Origin: JACDAN01 sp035776735
GTDB taxonomy: Bacteria > Actinomycetota > Thermoleophilia > Gaiellales > Gaiellaceae
Direction of reading: 5' to 3'
DNA length: 10,947 nucleotides
NCBI GenBank assembly: GCA_035776735.1
Contig: DASSSO010000024.1
Location: 1-10,947 of the forward strand
Part shown: positions 1 through 7,279 of the stretch, piece after piece
Layout: every line of letters begins with the position of its first letter
How positions within the stretch are numbered: position 1 is the stretch's first letter
Position numbers and translations under genes: made by a program
The notes under the pieces: generated by a model
What the model was told of the DNA's origin: nothing
The model's input: only the letters and a program-made list of their open reading frames with translations
Database searches by the model: none

Positions 1-1463
1 AGAACCGCGACCGGATCGCCGAGGCGCTGAGGGCCGAGGAGGAGCGGTTCTCGCAGACCCTTGAGCGCGGGATGGGGCTCTTCGAGGAGGTCGCCGAAGC
101 CGGTGCGATCGCCGGCGAGGACGCGTTCCGCCTCCACGACACCTACGGCTTCCCGCTCGAGCTGACACGCGAGCTGGCGCGTGAGCGCGGCTTAGCCGTC
201 GACGAGGAGGCGTTCACCCGGCTGATGGCCGAGCAGCGCGAGCGCTCCCGCGCGGCGGCGGCGTTCGAGGGCGAGATTCGCGTGAGCGGCCCGCCGACCG
301 AGTTCGTCGGGTACGAGACGACCGACGTGCTGACTGCGATCCTCGCGCTCGAGGACCTGGGCGACGGGACGTTCCAGGCGAAGCTGGAGCGCTCGCCGTT
401 CTACCCGGAGGGCGGCGGCCAGGTGTCCGATCTCGGCTGGATCGAGAGCGAGGAGACCGGCGACCGGGCCGAGCTCGTGCGCGCCACGAGGGTGGGCGGC
501 GACCAGGTGCTCACCTTCCGCGGCGAGGGCTTCGCCGTCGGCGACCGCATCCGGGCCGTGGTCCCGTGGAACGTCCGGTTCCCGACGATGGCGAACCACA
601 CCGCGACGCATCTGCTCCACCAGGCCCTCCGCGACACGCTCGGCGAGCACGTCGTCCAGGCCGGGTCGGCCGTGCGGCCCGACAAGCTCCGCTTCGACTT
701 CCGGCACGACAAGGCGCTGACGCCCGACGAGCGCGAGCAGATCGAGCAGGCCGTCAACGAGAAGATCTTCCAGAACCTCCCGGTGCGGACGTTCGTGACT
801 CCGATCGAGGAGGCTCGGAACCTCGGCGCGATGATGCTCTTCGGCGAGAAGTACGGCGACGAGGTCCGCGTCGTCGAGGTCGACGGCTATTCGCGGGAGC
901 TGTGCGGCGGCACGCACGTGCGCTCCACGGCCGAGATCGGGCCGTTCGTGATCCTCTCGGAGTCGTCCGTCGGCTCCGGCGCGCGCCGGATCGAGGCGGT
1001 CACGGCCGGCGAGGCGTGGGAGTACCTGCGGGCCAGGTCCGAGGAGCTGGACGAGGTGCGCGCCGAGCTCGAGCGGGCGCGCAAGGAGGCGGCCAAGGGC
1101 CCGAAGGCGAAGGCCGAGTCCGAGGTAGTGATCCGGGACGAGTCCGATGGCATCGTCGTCGCCGAGGTCAAGTCGGTGAAGGGCTCGGCGCTGAAGGACC
1201 TGTCCGACCAGCTCCGGCAGGCGAGGAAGGCCGACGCCGTCCTCCTCGGCTCGGTCGACAACGGACGGGCGTACCTCGTCGTCAACCTCGACCCGTCGCT
1301 CGTCGAGAAGGGCCTCGACGCCGTCCAGGTCGCGCGCAAGGCGGCGGAGAAGATCGGCGGAGGCGGAGGGGGCCGACCGACGCTGGCCGAGGCCGGCGGG
1401 AAGGACCCGGCCGGGCTCGAGGCGGCGTACGAGGTCGCCAAGAGCGAGATCGCGGCTGCGTGA
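1..1463 (+). CDS. alaS: Alanine--tRNA ligase, 3' portion (5' end outside window)
   Basis: Charges tRNA-Ala with alanine in the cytoplasm and hydrolyses mischarged Ser/Gly-tRNA-Ala. The frame is open from the first bases (codons from position 3), and the residues before the first internal ATG at 72 read EEERFSQTLERG, a conserved AlaRS stretch, so that ATG is not the start. About 486 C-terminal residues of a roughly 880-residue family are present: the end of the tRNA-recognition region with HDTYGFPLEL, the editing domain with the metal-binding HxxxH (His codons at 597 and 609) and the CGGTH motif (Cys at 903, His at 915), a coiled-coil linker near 1030–1130, and the C-Ala domain with its Gly-rich stretch near 1360–1375. 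The catalytic aminoacylation core lies upstream of the window. The TGA stop overlaps the ruvX GTG start (GTGA), which implies translational coupling. Identity is secure. Confidence 0.97.
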   Translation, partial: NRDRIAEALRAEEERFSQTLERGMGLFEEVAEAGAIAGEDAFRLHDTYGFPLELTRELARERGLAVDEEAFTRLMAEQRERSRAAAAFEGEIRVSGPPTEFVGYETTDVLTAILALEDLGDGTFQAKLERSPFYPEGGGQVSDLGWIESEETGDRAELVRATRVGGDQVLTFRGEGFAVGDRIRAVVPWNVRFPTMANHTATHLLHQALRDTLGEHVVQAGSAVRPDKLRFDFRHDKALTPDEREQIEQAVNEKIFQNLPVRTFVTPIEEARNLGAMMLFGEKYGDEVRVVEVDGYSRELCGGTHVRSTAEIGPFVILSESSVGSGARRIEAVTAGEAWEYLRARSEELDEVRAELERARKEAAKGPKAKAESEVVIRDESDGIVVAEVKSVKGSALKDLSDQLRQARKADAVLLGSVDNGRAYLVVNLDPSLVEKGLDAVQVARKAAEKIGGGGGGRPTLAEAGGKDPAGLEAAYEVAKSEIAAA

Positions 1464-1843
1464 AGGTGCTGGCGGTCGACTACGGGTCCGCCCGGACCGG
1501 CGTCGCGGTCTCGGACCCGACCGGCACGCTCGCCCGGCCGCTCGGCGTCGTCGAGAGGGCCGCGACCGACGAGGGCATGGAGCGGCTCGTCGAGATCGTC
1601 CAAGCGGAGGAGCCCGACCGTGTCGTCGTGGGGCTGCCGCTGACCCTGCGCGGCGAGCGCGGGGTGCAGGCACAGGAGACCGAGCGTTTCATCGAGCACC
1701 TGACGCGGGAATTGCACGTGCCGGTCGAACCGTTCGACGAGCGGTTCACCACGACGCTGGCCGGGCCGGGAGGCGACGACGCCCGGGCGGCCGCACACCT
1801 GCTCGCGAGCTACCTGGAATGGTCGAAGAACCGACAGGCGTGA
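1460..1843 (+). CDS. ruvX: RuvX/YqgF family pre-16S rRNA/Holliday-junction nuclease
   Basis: RNase H-fold nuclease of the YqgF family. E. coli YqgF matures the 5' end of 16S rRNA, while the M. tuberculosis homologue is reported to resolve Holliday junctions. The start is GTG at 1460, sharing its TG with the alaS stop; it gives the N-terminus MKVLAVDYGSARTGVAVSD, the family's first beta strand with catalytic Asp7. The other expected acidic residues are Glu94 in the DERFTT motif and Asp107 in DARAAAHLLASY. VVGLPL (with the RGE-type loop) is also typical. At 127 residues it is shorter than the usual 135–150; the missing part is the loop between DERFTT and the last helix, here only a Gly-rich turn. 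Sitting between alaS and mltG is the standard actinobacterial arrangement. The frame reads further upstream but only as an alaS shadow. Confidence 0.93.
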   Translation: MKVLAVDYGSARTGVAVSDPTGTLARPLGVVERAATDEGMERLVEIVQAEEPDRVVVGLPLTLRGERGVQAQETERFIEHLTRELHVPVEPFDERFTTTLAGPGGDDARAAAHLLASYLEWSKNRQA

Positions 1844-2754
1844 TCCCGCCGGAGCGTCCGCCGCGGCGCCATCGGGCGAAAACCTCGAGCGGCCGCATCC
1901 TCCTGCGCCGGCTGATCGCCCTCGGGTTCGTCCTCGGCGTGCTCGCGCTGCTCGTCGGCTCGGCGTGGGCGATCCTCGACGCCCGGGGCAGCGACCCCCC
2001 GCCGCCGCCGGCGCCGGTCGCGGCGCCGCCGAAGCCGCTCCGCATCATCTTCCCGGAGGGCTTCACGCGGGAGCAGATGGCCGCGCGCATCGGCGAGGTG
2101 AACCAGATCGCGGAGGACAAGCGGAACGTGACGCCGCGGCTCTCGCCCGATCGGTACCGCGCGCTGACCCGGGGAGCGTCGAAGGTGCCGCCGCAGTTCA
2201 GGACGGAGGGGAGGCCGCCGCATCTGGAGGGCTTCCTCTTCCCGGCGACGTACGAGTTCACGGCGAAGACGACGACCCGGCAGCTCGTCAACAAGCAGCT
2301 GACGGCGTTCCGCCGGAACTGGTCGCGGCTCAATCTCCGGTACGCGCGCTCGAAGAACCTGACGCCGTACGACGTCCTGATCATCGCCTCGATGGTGGAG
2401 AAGGAGGTGATCGCGCCGGAGGAGCGCGCTCTCGTCGCGGCCGTGATCTATAACCGCCTCAAGGCCGGGATGACGCTGGGGATCGACGCGACCATCCGCT
2501 ACGGGCTCGGCGTTCCGCCGACGGAGTCCCTGCGCGTGTCGCACCTCAACGATCCCACGCCGTACAACACGAGGATCCACCCGGGCCTGCCCCCGACGCC
2601 GATCGCCAACCCGGGCCTCGCCTCGCTGCAGGCCGCGGCGCACCCCGCGAAGGTGAACTACCTGTTCTTCGTCCGCAAGCCGGACAAGATCCACCACTTC
2701 TTCACGGCGAGCGAGCGCGAGTTCATCAACTACCTCAACGCCAACGGCTACTGA
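1819..2754 (+). CDS. mltG: Endolytic murein transglycosylase MltG (YceG-like)
   Basis: Membrane-anchored lytic transglycosylase that cuts nascent peptidoglycan glycan strands outside the cell. Residues 1–31 are a basic, Pro-rich cytoplasmic tail, about 32–54 a single transmembrane helix, 60–72 a Pro/Ala linker, then the YceG domain. The signature ASMVEKE carries the predicted catalytic Glu194, matching Glu218 of E. coli MltG. Further conserved motifs are VIYNRL, the YNT...GLPPTPIANPG segment and the C-terminal KIHHFF. Length (311 residues) is slightly short for the family. Starting at ATG 1819 it overlaps ruvX by 25 nt. GTG at 1840 (residue 8) is a real alternative, because it forms the same GTGA overlap with the ruvX stop that ruvX forms with alaS; the conserved domain is unaffected. 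Confidence 0.93.
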   Translation: MVEEPTGVIPPERPPRRHRAKTSSGRILLRRLIALGFVLGVLALLVGSAWAILDARGSDPPPPPAPVAAPPKPLRIIFPEGFTREQMAARIGEVNQIAEDKRNVTPRLSPDRYRALTRGASKVPPQFRTEGRPPHLEGFLFPATYEFTAKTTTRQLVNKQLTAFRRNWSRLNLRYARSKNLTPYDVLIIASMVEKEVIAPEERALVAAVIYNRLKAGMTLGIDATIRYGLGVPPTESLRVSHLNDPTPYNTRIHPGLPPTPIANPGLASLQAAAHPAKVNYLFFVRKPDKIHHFFTASEREFINYLNANGY

Positions 2755-2770
2755 GCCCGGTCTCGTCGCG

Positions 2771-3439
2771 CTGATCGGGAAACCGGTCGCGCACTCGCTC
2801 TCGCCCCGGATGCAGAACGCGGCGTTCGAGGCGCGGGGGCTCGACCTGAGGTACGTCGCGCACGAGGTGGAGCCTGACGCGCTCGAGGCCGTGCTGGCCG
2901 GCCTGCCGGCGAAGGGCTTCGTCGGGGCAAACGTCACGGCGCCGTACAAGCGGGACGTCGCCCGGCTGGTCGGCTCGGAGCTCGACTCCGTGAACACCCT
3001 GCGCTTCCATCCGCTTACCGCCTGGAGCACGGACGCCGCCATCCTGAAGGGGCTCGCGTTCGAGCGACCGGCGATCGTCGGCGCCGGCGGGGCCGCGGAG
3101 GCGTTTCGCGCGGCGATGCCGGAGGCACGGGTCTTCTCCCGGCCCGGAGAGTGGCCCCCCGAGACGGACGACGCCGACCTCGTGGTCAATGCCACCTCCG
3201 CCGTGGACGAGGTCGTCGTGACCGTCGGACGGGGACAGACCCTGGTCGACCTTCCCTACCCGCGCTCGGCCACCGCCGAGGCGGCGCGGGCCGCCGGAGC
3301 CCGCGTGCTCGACGGGCTCGAGGTGCTCGTGGCGCAGGGGGCCGCGTCGTTCGAGCTCTGGACCGGCGTGCGGGCGCCGGTCGAGGTCATGCGGCGCGCC
3401 GTAGGCTTGCCGGGTGCTCCGCCTCGCGACAGCGGGTGA
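2771..3439 (+). CDS. aroE: Shikimate dehydrogenase (start codon unclear)
   Basis: Reduces 3-dehydroshikimate to shikimate with NADPH in the cytoplasm. Visible motifs, numbered from CTG 2771: the shikimate-binding SLS (residues 9–11), NVTAPYK with catalytic Lys60, VNT, STD with catalytic Asp88 (usually NTD), the dinucleotide-binding GAGGAAEAF, NATS, and the C-terminal QGAASFELWTG. About 222 residues makes it short (family near 270), mostly through trimmed loops after VNT and in the NADP domain. The start is a problem: the homologous frame is open back to a TGA near 2656 with no ATG, GTG or TTG. The first ATG (2810) lies after the SLS motif and would delete strand 1 and the substrate site. CTG 2771 is used here as the nearest plausible start, although homology suggests translation begins several codons earlier. 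The end overlaps aroC by 26 nt. Function is secure; the start is not. Confidence 0.85.
   Translation: MIGKPVAHSLSPRMQNAAFEARGLDLRYVAHEVEPDALEAVLAGLPAKGFVGANVTAPYKRDVARLVGSELDSVNTLRFHPLTAWSTDAAILKGLAFERPAIVGAGGAAEAFRAAMPEARVFSRPGEWPPETDDADLVVNATSAVDEVVVTVGRGQTLVDLPYPRSATAEAARAAGARVLDGLEVLVAQGAASFELWTGVRAPVEVMRRAVGLPGAPPRDSG
3402..3407 (+). promoter_or_regulatory. Putative -10 element (TAGGCT) for leaderless aroC
   Basis: TAGGCT lies inside the end of aroE, exactly 6 nt before the aroC GTG at 3414, where a -10 hexamer would place transcription initiation on the first base of the start codon. There is no purine-rich Shine-Dalgarno sequence before the GTG. No convincing -35 is visible. The same arrangement recurs at four other genes in this window. 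Confidence 0.5.
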
Positions 3440-4472
3440 ATCGCACGGCCCGGCGCTCGTCGGCGTCCTCACCGGCCTGCCCGCCGGGCTGACGCTCGAC
3501 CGCGACGCGATCGACGACGACCTCGGTCGCCGCCAGCAGGGGTACGGGCGCAGCCCCCGCCAGCGGATCGAGCAGGACCGTGTCGAGATCCTCGCCGGCC
3601 TGCGTCACGGACGGACGCTCGGCACCCCGCTCGCCCTCGTCGTTCACAACCGCGACCATGAGAACTGGCGCTGGGGCATGAGCCCCTGGCCGCCAGAAGG
3701 CGAGCCCGAGGGGAAGGGGACGAAGCCGGTGACGCTTCCCCGGCCGGGCCACGCAGACCTGGCCGGGACGCTCAAGTACGGCCACGAGGACGTCCGCGAC
3801 ACGCTCGAGCGGGCGAGCGCCCGCCAGACGGCGCTGACGGTCGCAGCAGGAGCGGTCTGCAAGGGGCTCCTGCGCGAGCTCGGCATCGAGGTCACCGGCG
3901 CCGTCGTGGAGATGGGCGACGTCGACGCCGCCCGTGCCGACCGGGACACGGTCGGCGGAATCGTCGAGGTGCGCGCCGGCGGCGTCCCGCCTGGGCTCGG
4001 CTCCTACGCGACGAAGGAGGGCCGCCTCGACGCCCGCCTGGCCGCGGCGCTGATGGGGATCCAGGCCGTCAAGGGCGTGGAGATCGGCGAGGGCTTCGCG
4101 CTGGCGGGGCTGCGCGGGTCACAGGCGCACGACGAGATCCTCCCGGGCCTCCAGCGGGAGACGAACCGGGCCGGCGGGATCGAGGGCGGGGTCTCGAACG
4201 GCGAGGAGATCGTCGTCCGGGCCGCGATGAAGCCGCTGCCGACGCTGATGCGCCCGCTTCGCTCCGTCGACCTCGAGACCGGAGAGCCGGGCGAGGCGCT
4301 CGTCGAGCGGAGCGACGTGGCCGCCGTGGAGGCCCTGGCCGTCGTCGCCGAGGCGTCGGTCGCCTTCGAGCTCGCCTGCGCCGCCCGCGAGAAGTTCGGC
4401 GGGGACTCCGTCGACGACTTCCGCACCGCCCACCGCGCCTATCTCGACCGCATTCCGTGGCAACCGCGCTAG
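3414..4472 (+). CDS. aroC: Chorismate synthase
   Basis: Converts EPSP to chorismate, the last common step of aromatic biosynthesis, using reduced FMN. GTG at 3414 gives MLRLATAGESHG, with the invariant GESHG at residues 8–12 (active-site His11). Other signatures in order: GYGRSPRQRIEQD, RPGHADLAGTLKYG (second active-site His113), RASARQTALTVAAGA (Gln where Glu is usual in SARET), GSQAHDE, and TNRAGGIEGGVSNGEEI. Near the C-terminus is ERSDVAAVEAL followed by REKFGGDS, the actinobacterial form of the RHD motif. At 352 residues it is slightly shorter than the usual 360–400. It overlaps aroE by 26 nt and the following aroK-aroB gene by 16 nt. A TAGGCT element 6 nt upstream suggests its own leaderless transcript in addition to read-through. 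Confidence 0.97.
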   Translation: MLRLATAGESHGPALVGVLTGLPAGLTLDRDAIDDDLGRRQQGYGRSPRQRIEQDRVEILAGLRHGRTLGTPLALVVHNRDHENWRWGMSPWPPEGEPEGKGTKPVTLPRPGHADLAGTLKYGHEDVRDTLERASARQTALTVAAGAVCKGLLRELGIEVTGAVVEMGDVDAARADRDTVGGIVEVRAGGVPPGLGSYATKEGRLDARLAAALMGIQAVKGVEIGEGFALAGLRGSQAHDEILPGLQRETNRAGGIEGGVSNGEEIVVRAAMKPLPTLMRPLRSVDLETGEPGEALVERSDVAAVEALAVVAEASVAFELACAAREKFGGDSVDDFRTAHRAYLDRIPWQPR

Positions 4473-5821
4473 ACCGGCACCTCGCCCTGATCGGCTTCAT
4501 GGGCGCCGGCAAGACGACGCTCGGCTCTCGCGTCGCCGACCTGATCGGCCGCCACTTCTTCGACCTCGACCACGAGATCGAGAAGTCCGTCCGCCGGACG
4601 ATCCCGGACCTCTTCCGACGCGAGGGCGAGGCGCAGTTCCGCATCCTCGAGGCGGAGGAGACGCTGAGGACGCTGAAGCGCGAGCGTCCCGCGGTCCTCG
4701 CGCTCGGCGGCGGCGCGATCGAGACGTCCGCGATCCGCGACGCGCTCCGCGGGCACGCGCTCACCGTCCTCGTCGACGTCGAGCCGGACGCCGCCTGGGA
4801 CCGCGTCGCGCAGTCCGCGCGCCCGCTCGCCAAGGATCCCGAGGAGTTCCGCCGGCTCTACGAGCGGCGGCGGGGGCTCTACGAGGAGGCGGCGGACGCT
4901 CGGGCGCAGGACCTGGACGACGTCATCCTCGCGGCGCTCGGCGTGCGGATCGAGCCCGGCGCCCGGCCGGACGGCGACGCCCTGATCGCAGATCCGAAGG
5001 TGCTCGAGCTGCACCCGCTCGAGCTGCCCGAGGTGCACACCGTCCGCGAGAAGTCGGTCGGGGAGGCGGAGCGGCTCTGGGCGGAGCTGGGCATCTCCCG
5101 CGAGGGCACGATCGTCGGTTACGGCGGCGGCACGACCACCGACCTGGCCGGCTTCGTGGCTGCGACCTACATGCGCGGCGTGCGGTGGGTCTCGGCGCCG
5201 ACGACGCTCGTCGGGCAGGTCGACGCCGGCATCGGCGGGAAGACCGCGGTCGACCTCCGCGAGGGCAAGAACCTCGCCGGCGCCTTCCACTACCCGGACG
5301 AGGTCGTCGTCGACCCCGGCCTGATCGCGACCCTTCCGGAGGAGGAGCGGCGCGCCGGCATGGCGGAGGTCGTGAAGACGGGGCTGCTCTCGGGGCTCGA
5401 CGTCTGGGATTTCACGGAGGACCTGATGATCCGCGCCTGCGCCGCCTACAAGTCGGCCGTCTGCCTCGCCGACCCCTACGAGCGCGGCCGCCGCGCGATC
5501 CTCAACCTCGGGCACACGTTCGCCCACGCGCTCGAGGCGGCGTCGCTCTACACGGTGCGGCACGGCGACGCAGTCGCCCTGGGCCTCCTCGCCGCCCTCC
5601 GCCTCTCGGGCCTCCCGACCGATGTGGTCGAGACCGTGCTCGATCCGCGCAAGGTGCAGGTCGACCGGGAACGCGCGTGGGAGGCGCTGCGGCGCGACAA
5701 GAAGGCCCGCGACGGCCGCGTCCGGCTCGTCCTCCTCGAGGCTCCGGGCCGGCCGGTCTGGGGCGTCGAGCGGCCCGAGTCGGAGGTGCGAGCCGCGCTC
5801 GACGAGCTGATCGCGGACTAG
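4457..5821 (+). CDS. aroKB: Bifunctional shikimate kinase / 3-dehydroquinate synthase fusion
   Basis: One 454-residue protein for two non-consecutive shikimate steps. Residues 1–165 are shikimate kinase: Walker A GFMGAGKTT (13–21), shikimate-binding DLD (36–38), GEAQFR with Arg62, LGGGA, and a lid with RPLAKD. Residues about 180–454 are dehydroquinate synthase: GYGGGTTTDLAGF (221 onward), RGVRW, PTTLVGQVDAGIGGKTAVD, KNLAGAF, zinc ligands Glu304 (AEVVK), His353 (GHTFAHA) and His369 (HGDAVALG), then RRDKK. The synthase part has only about 60 residues before its GGG motif where stand-alone AroB has about 100, so the N-terminal NAD-binding subdomain is reduced; an REKS remnant of the GExxKS motif remains near residue 200. 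GTG 4457 places Walker A normally and overlaps aroC by 16 nt. No stop or shift separates the halves. Confidence 0.95.
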   Translation: MATALDRHLALIGFMGAGKTTLGSRVADLIGRHFFDLDHEIEKSVRRTIPDLFRREGEAQFRILEAEETLRTLKRERPAVLALGGGAIETSAIRDALRGHALTVLVDVEPDAAWDRVAQSARPLAKDPEEFRRLYERRRGLYEEAADARAQDLDDVILAALGVRIEPGARPDGDALIADPKVLELHPLELPEVHTVREKSVGEAERLWAELGISREGTIVGYGGGTTTDLAGFVAATYMRGVRWVSAPTTLVGQVDAGIGGKTAVDLREGKNLAGAFHYPDEVVVDPGLIATLPEEERRAGMAEVVKTGLLSGLDVWDFTEDLMIRACAAYKSAVCLADPYERGRRAILNLGHTFAHALEAASLYTVRHGDAVALGLLAALRLSGLPTDVVETVLDPRKVQVDRERAWEALRRDKKARDGRVRLVLLEAPGRPVWGVERPESEVRAALDELIAD

Positions 5822-5824
5822 GCT
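5819..5824 (+). promoter_or_regulatory. Putative -10 element (TAGGCT) for leaderless aroQ, overlapping the aroKB stop codon
   Basis: The TAG stop of aroKB (5819–5821) is the first half of TAGGCT, which ends 7 nt before the aroQ GTG at 5832. The intervening bases are pyrimidine-rich and lack a Shine-Dalgarno sequence. The hexamer is identical to the one before aroC. No clear -35 is seen. Confidence 0.48.
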
Positions 5825-5831
5825 GCCCCAC

Positions 5832-6257
5832 GTGCGCGTCGCGGTCTTCAACGGAGTGAATCTCGACGTGGTCGGGCGCCGTGACCCCGAGACCTACGGC
5901 GGGCTCAACATCTCCGAGCTCGAGACGCGGATCTATCGGTGGGCGTCCGAGCTCGGCTGCTCCGTGGTCTGTCGCCAAACGAACCACGAGGGTCAGTTCG
6001 TCGACTGGTGCCACGAGGCGCTCGAGTGGGCGGACGGGGTCGTCCTGAACCCCGCGGCGTGGACGCACTACAGCTATGCGATCCGAGACGCCGTCGAGCT
6101 GTTCGCCGTGCCCGTCGTCGAGGTGCACCTCTCGAACGTCGACGAACGGGAGGAGTGGCGCCGTGTTTCCGTCCTCGCCGACGTCGTCGCGCACCGCGTC
6201 GCCGGGAAGGGGCCCGACGGCTACAAGGAGGCACTGGAATTCCTGGTACGCGGATAG
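5832..6257 (+). CDS. aroQ: 3-dehydroquinate dehydratase, type II
   Basis: Dehydrates 3-dehydroquinate to 3-dehydroshikimate by the type II (enolate) mechanism, normally as a cytoplasmic dodecamer. The 141 residues match the family length. Visible residues: active-site Arg17 and Tyr22 in GRRDPETYGG, RQTNHEGQFVDW (usually QSNHEGEL), Asn73 in NPAAWTHYS with His79, and Glu97/His99 in VEVHLSNV, followed by REEWRR. The opening FNGVNLDVVG departs from the usual LNGPNLNLLG (Val for Pro), and RRVS replaces the common RHxS, but no catalytic residue is missing. GTG 5832 is the only start that gives a proper first strand. It lies 10 bp after aroKB, and a TAGGCT hexamer sits 7 nt upstream, so it may be transcribed leaderless as well as by read-through. 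Confidence 0.96.
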   Translation: MRVAVFNGVNLDVVGRRDPETYGGLNISELETRIYRWASELGCSVVCRQTNHEGQFVDWCHEALEWADGVVLNPAAWTHYSYAIRDAVELFAVPVVEVHLSNVDEREEWRRVSVLADVVAHRVAGKGPDGYKEALEFLVRG

Positions 6258-6262
6258 ACCGG

Positions 6263-7279
6263 CTGCGCGCGCTGCTCGAGGAGCCGCTCCTCGTCTCTGC
6301 GCCGACGAACGTCCTCTACTTGACCGGGTTCGAGAGCACGAACGCCGCACTGCTGGTCGAGCCCGACCGGGTCCGGCTCTTCACGGACTTCCGCTACGCC
6401 GAGCGCGCGCGAGAGCTCGAGGTCGTCGAGGTCGAGGAGACCAAGCGCCACATCTTCAGCGATCTCGAGGGCCGCCTTCCGGCCCGGGTCGGCTTCGAGG
6501 CCGCGGCGGTCAGCTACGCGGATCACCGGCTCCTGAGCGGGGCCGGAGCGGAGCTCGTCCCGCGCACGGGGCTCGTCGAGTCGCTGCGGGCTGTCAAGGA
6601 GCCGGAGGAGCTCGACACGATCCGCCGTGCCGCCGCGATCACCGACCGTGCCTACGAGCGCCTGGTCGAGGAGCGCTTCAGCGGCCGCACCGAGAAGGAG
6701 CTCGTCTGGCGGATGACGGAGCTCTTCCACGAGCTCGGCGCCGACGAGCCGGCCTTCGCGATCGACATCGCCGCGGGGCCGACCGCCGCCAGCCCGCACG
6801 CCATGCCCGGCGAGCGCGTCGTCCAGGAGGGAGACCTGGTGCTCGTCGACGCCGGGGCGAAGCTGGAGGGGTACTGCTCCGACTGCACGCGCACCTTCGC
6901 CGTCGCCGACGTTTCGGACTCGCTGCGGGAGATCTACGACGTGACGCGGCAGGCCCAGCAGGCGGGCCTGGACGCGGTCCGTGCGGGCACGACCGGGCAG
7001 GCGGCCGACGCGGCCGCCCGGGCCGTGATCGCCGACGCCGGCTACGGGGAGCAGTTCGGGCACGGGCTCGGCCACGGCCTCGGGCTGCTCGTGCACGAGG
7101 CGCCGGTGCTGCGGCCGGAGTCCACCGACACGCTCCAGGCCGGCAACGTCGTCACCGTCGAGCCGGGGATCTATCTGAGCGGCGTCGCGGGCGTCCGCAT
7201 CGAGGACCTCGTCGTGGTCACGGACGACGGCTGCGAGGTGCTGAGCTCGTTCCCGAAGGAGCTCGTGACCGTCGCGTAG
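6263..7279 (+). CDS. pepQ: M24-family metallopeptidase (Xaa-Pro aminopeptidase/prolidase)
   Basis: Cytoplasmic dinuclear-metal peptidase cleaving bonds that involve proline. The N-terminal creatinase-like domain runs from RIDRLRALLEEPLLV through NVLYLTGF to about nucleotide 6570. The C-terminal pita-bread domain carries all five expected metal ligands: Asp codons at 6848 (LVDAG) and 6881 (SDCTRTF), His at 7073 (GHGLGLLVHE), and Glu at 7160 (VEPGIY) and 7202 (VRIED). About 340–350 residues is normal. The start is uncertain: homology begins beside the aroQ stop, yet the frame there holds no ATG, GTG or TTG. The nearest candidates are ATA 6254 (overlapping the aroQ TAG), CTG 6263 (used here), GTG 6155 (an implausible Arg-rich extension inside aroQ) and TTG 6320 (too late). 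A position between aroQ and efp is the standard actinobacterial place for pepQ. Aminopeptidase P versus prolidase cannot be decided from sequence. Confidence 0.9.
   Translation: MRALLEEPLLVSAPTNVLYLTGFESTNAALLVEPDRVRLFTDFRYAERARELEVVEVEETKRHIFSDLEGRLPARVGFEAAAVSYADHRLLSGAGAELVPRTGLVESLRAVKEPEELDTIRRAAAITDRAYERLVEERFSGRTEKELVWRMTELFHELGADEPAFAIDIAAGPTAASPHAMPGERVVQEGDLVLVDAGAKLEGYCSDCTRTFAVADVSDSLREIYDVTRQAQQAGLDAVRAGTTGQAADAAARAVIADAGYGEQFGHGLGHGLGLLVHEAPVLRPESTDTLQAGNVVTVEPGIYLSGVAGVRIEDLVVVTDDGCEVLSSFPKELVTVA

Noticed and set aside
1340..1380. Gly-codon repeat near the end of alaS as a simple-sequence element
   Set aside because: It is the normal Gly-rich stretch of the AlaRS C-Ala domain.
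192..1673. 493-codon open frame on the minus strand, antisense to alaS/ruvX
   Set aside because: Arg/Pro/Ala/Gly/Leu-rich composition typical of a GC-rich antisense shadow, no recognisable motif, and it lies opposite a secure alaS.
1810..3195. 461-codon minus-strand open frame opposite mltG and aroE
   Set aside because: Low-complexity Arg-rich shadow; the plus-strand genes have clear catalytic motifs throughout.
2756..3439. aroE as a pseudogene
   Set aside because: Catalytic Lys and Asp, the SLS, GAGG and QxxxxFELWTG motifs are all intact in one frame. Only the start codon is anomalous, so it is treated as a functional gene with an unresolved start.
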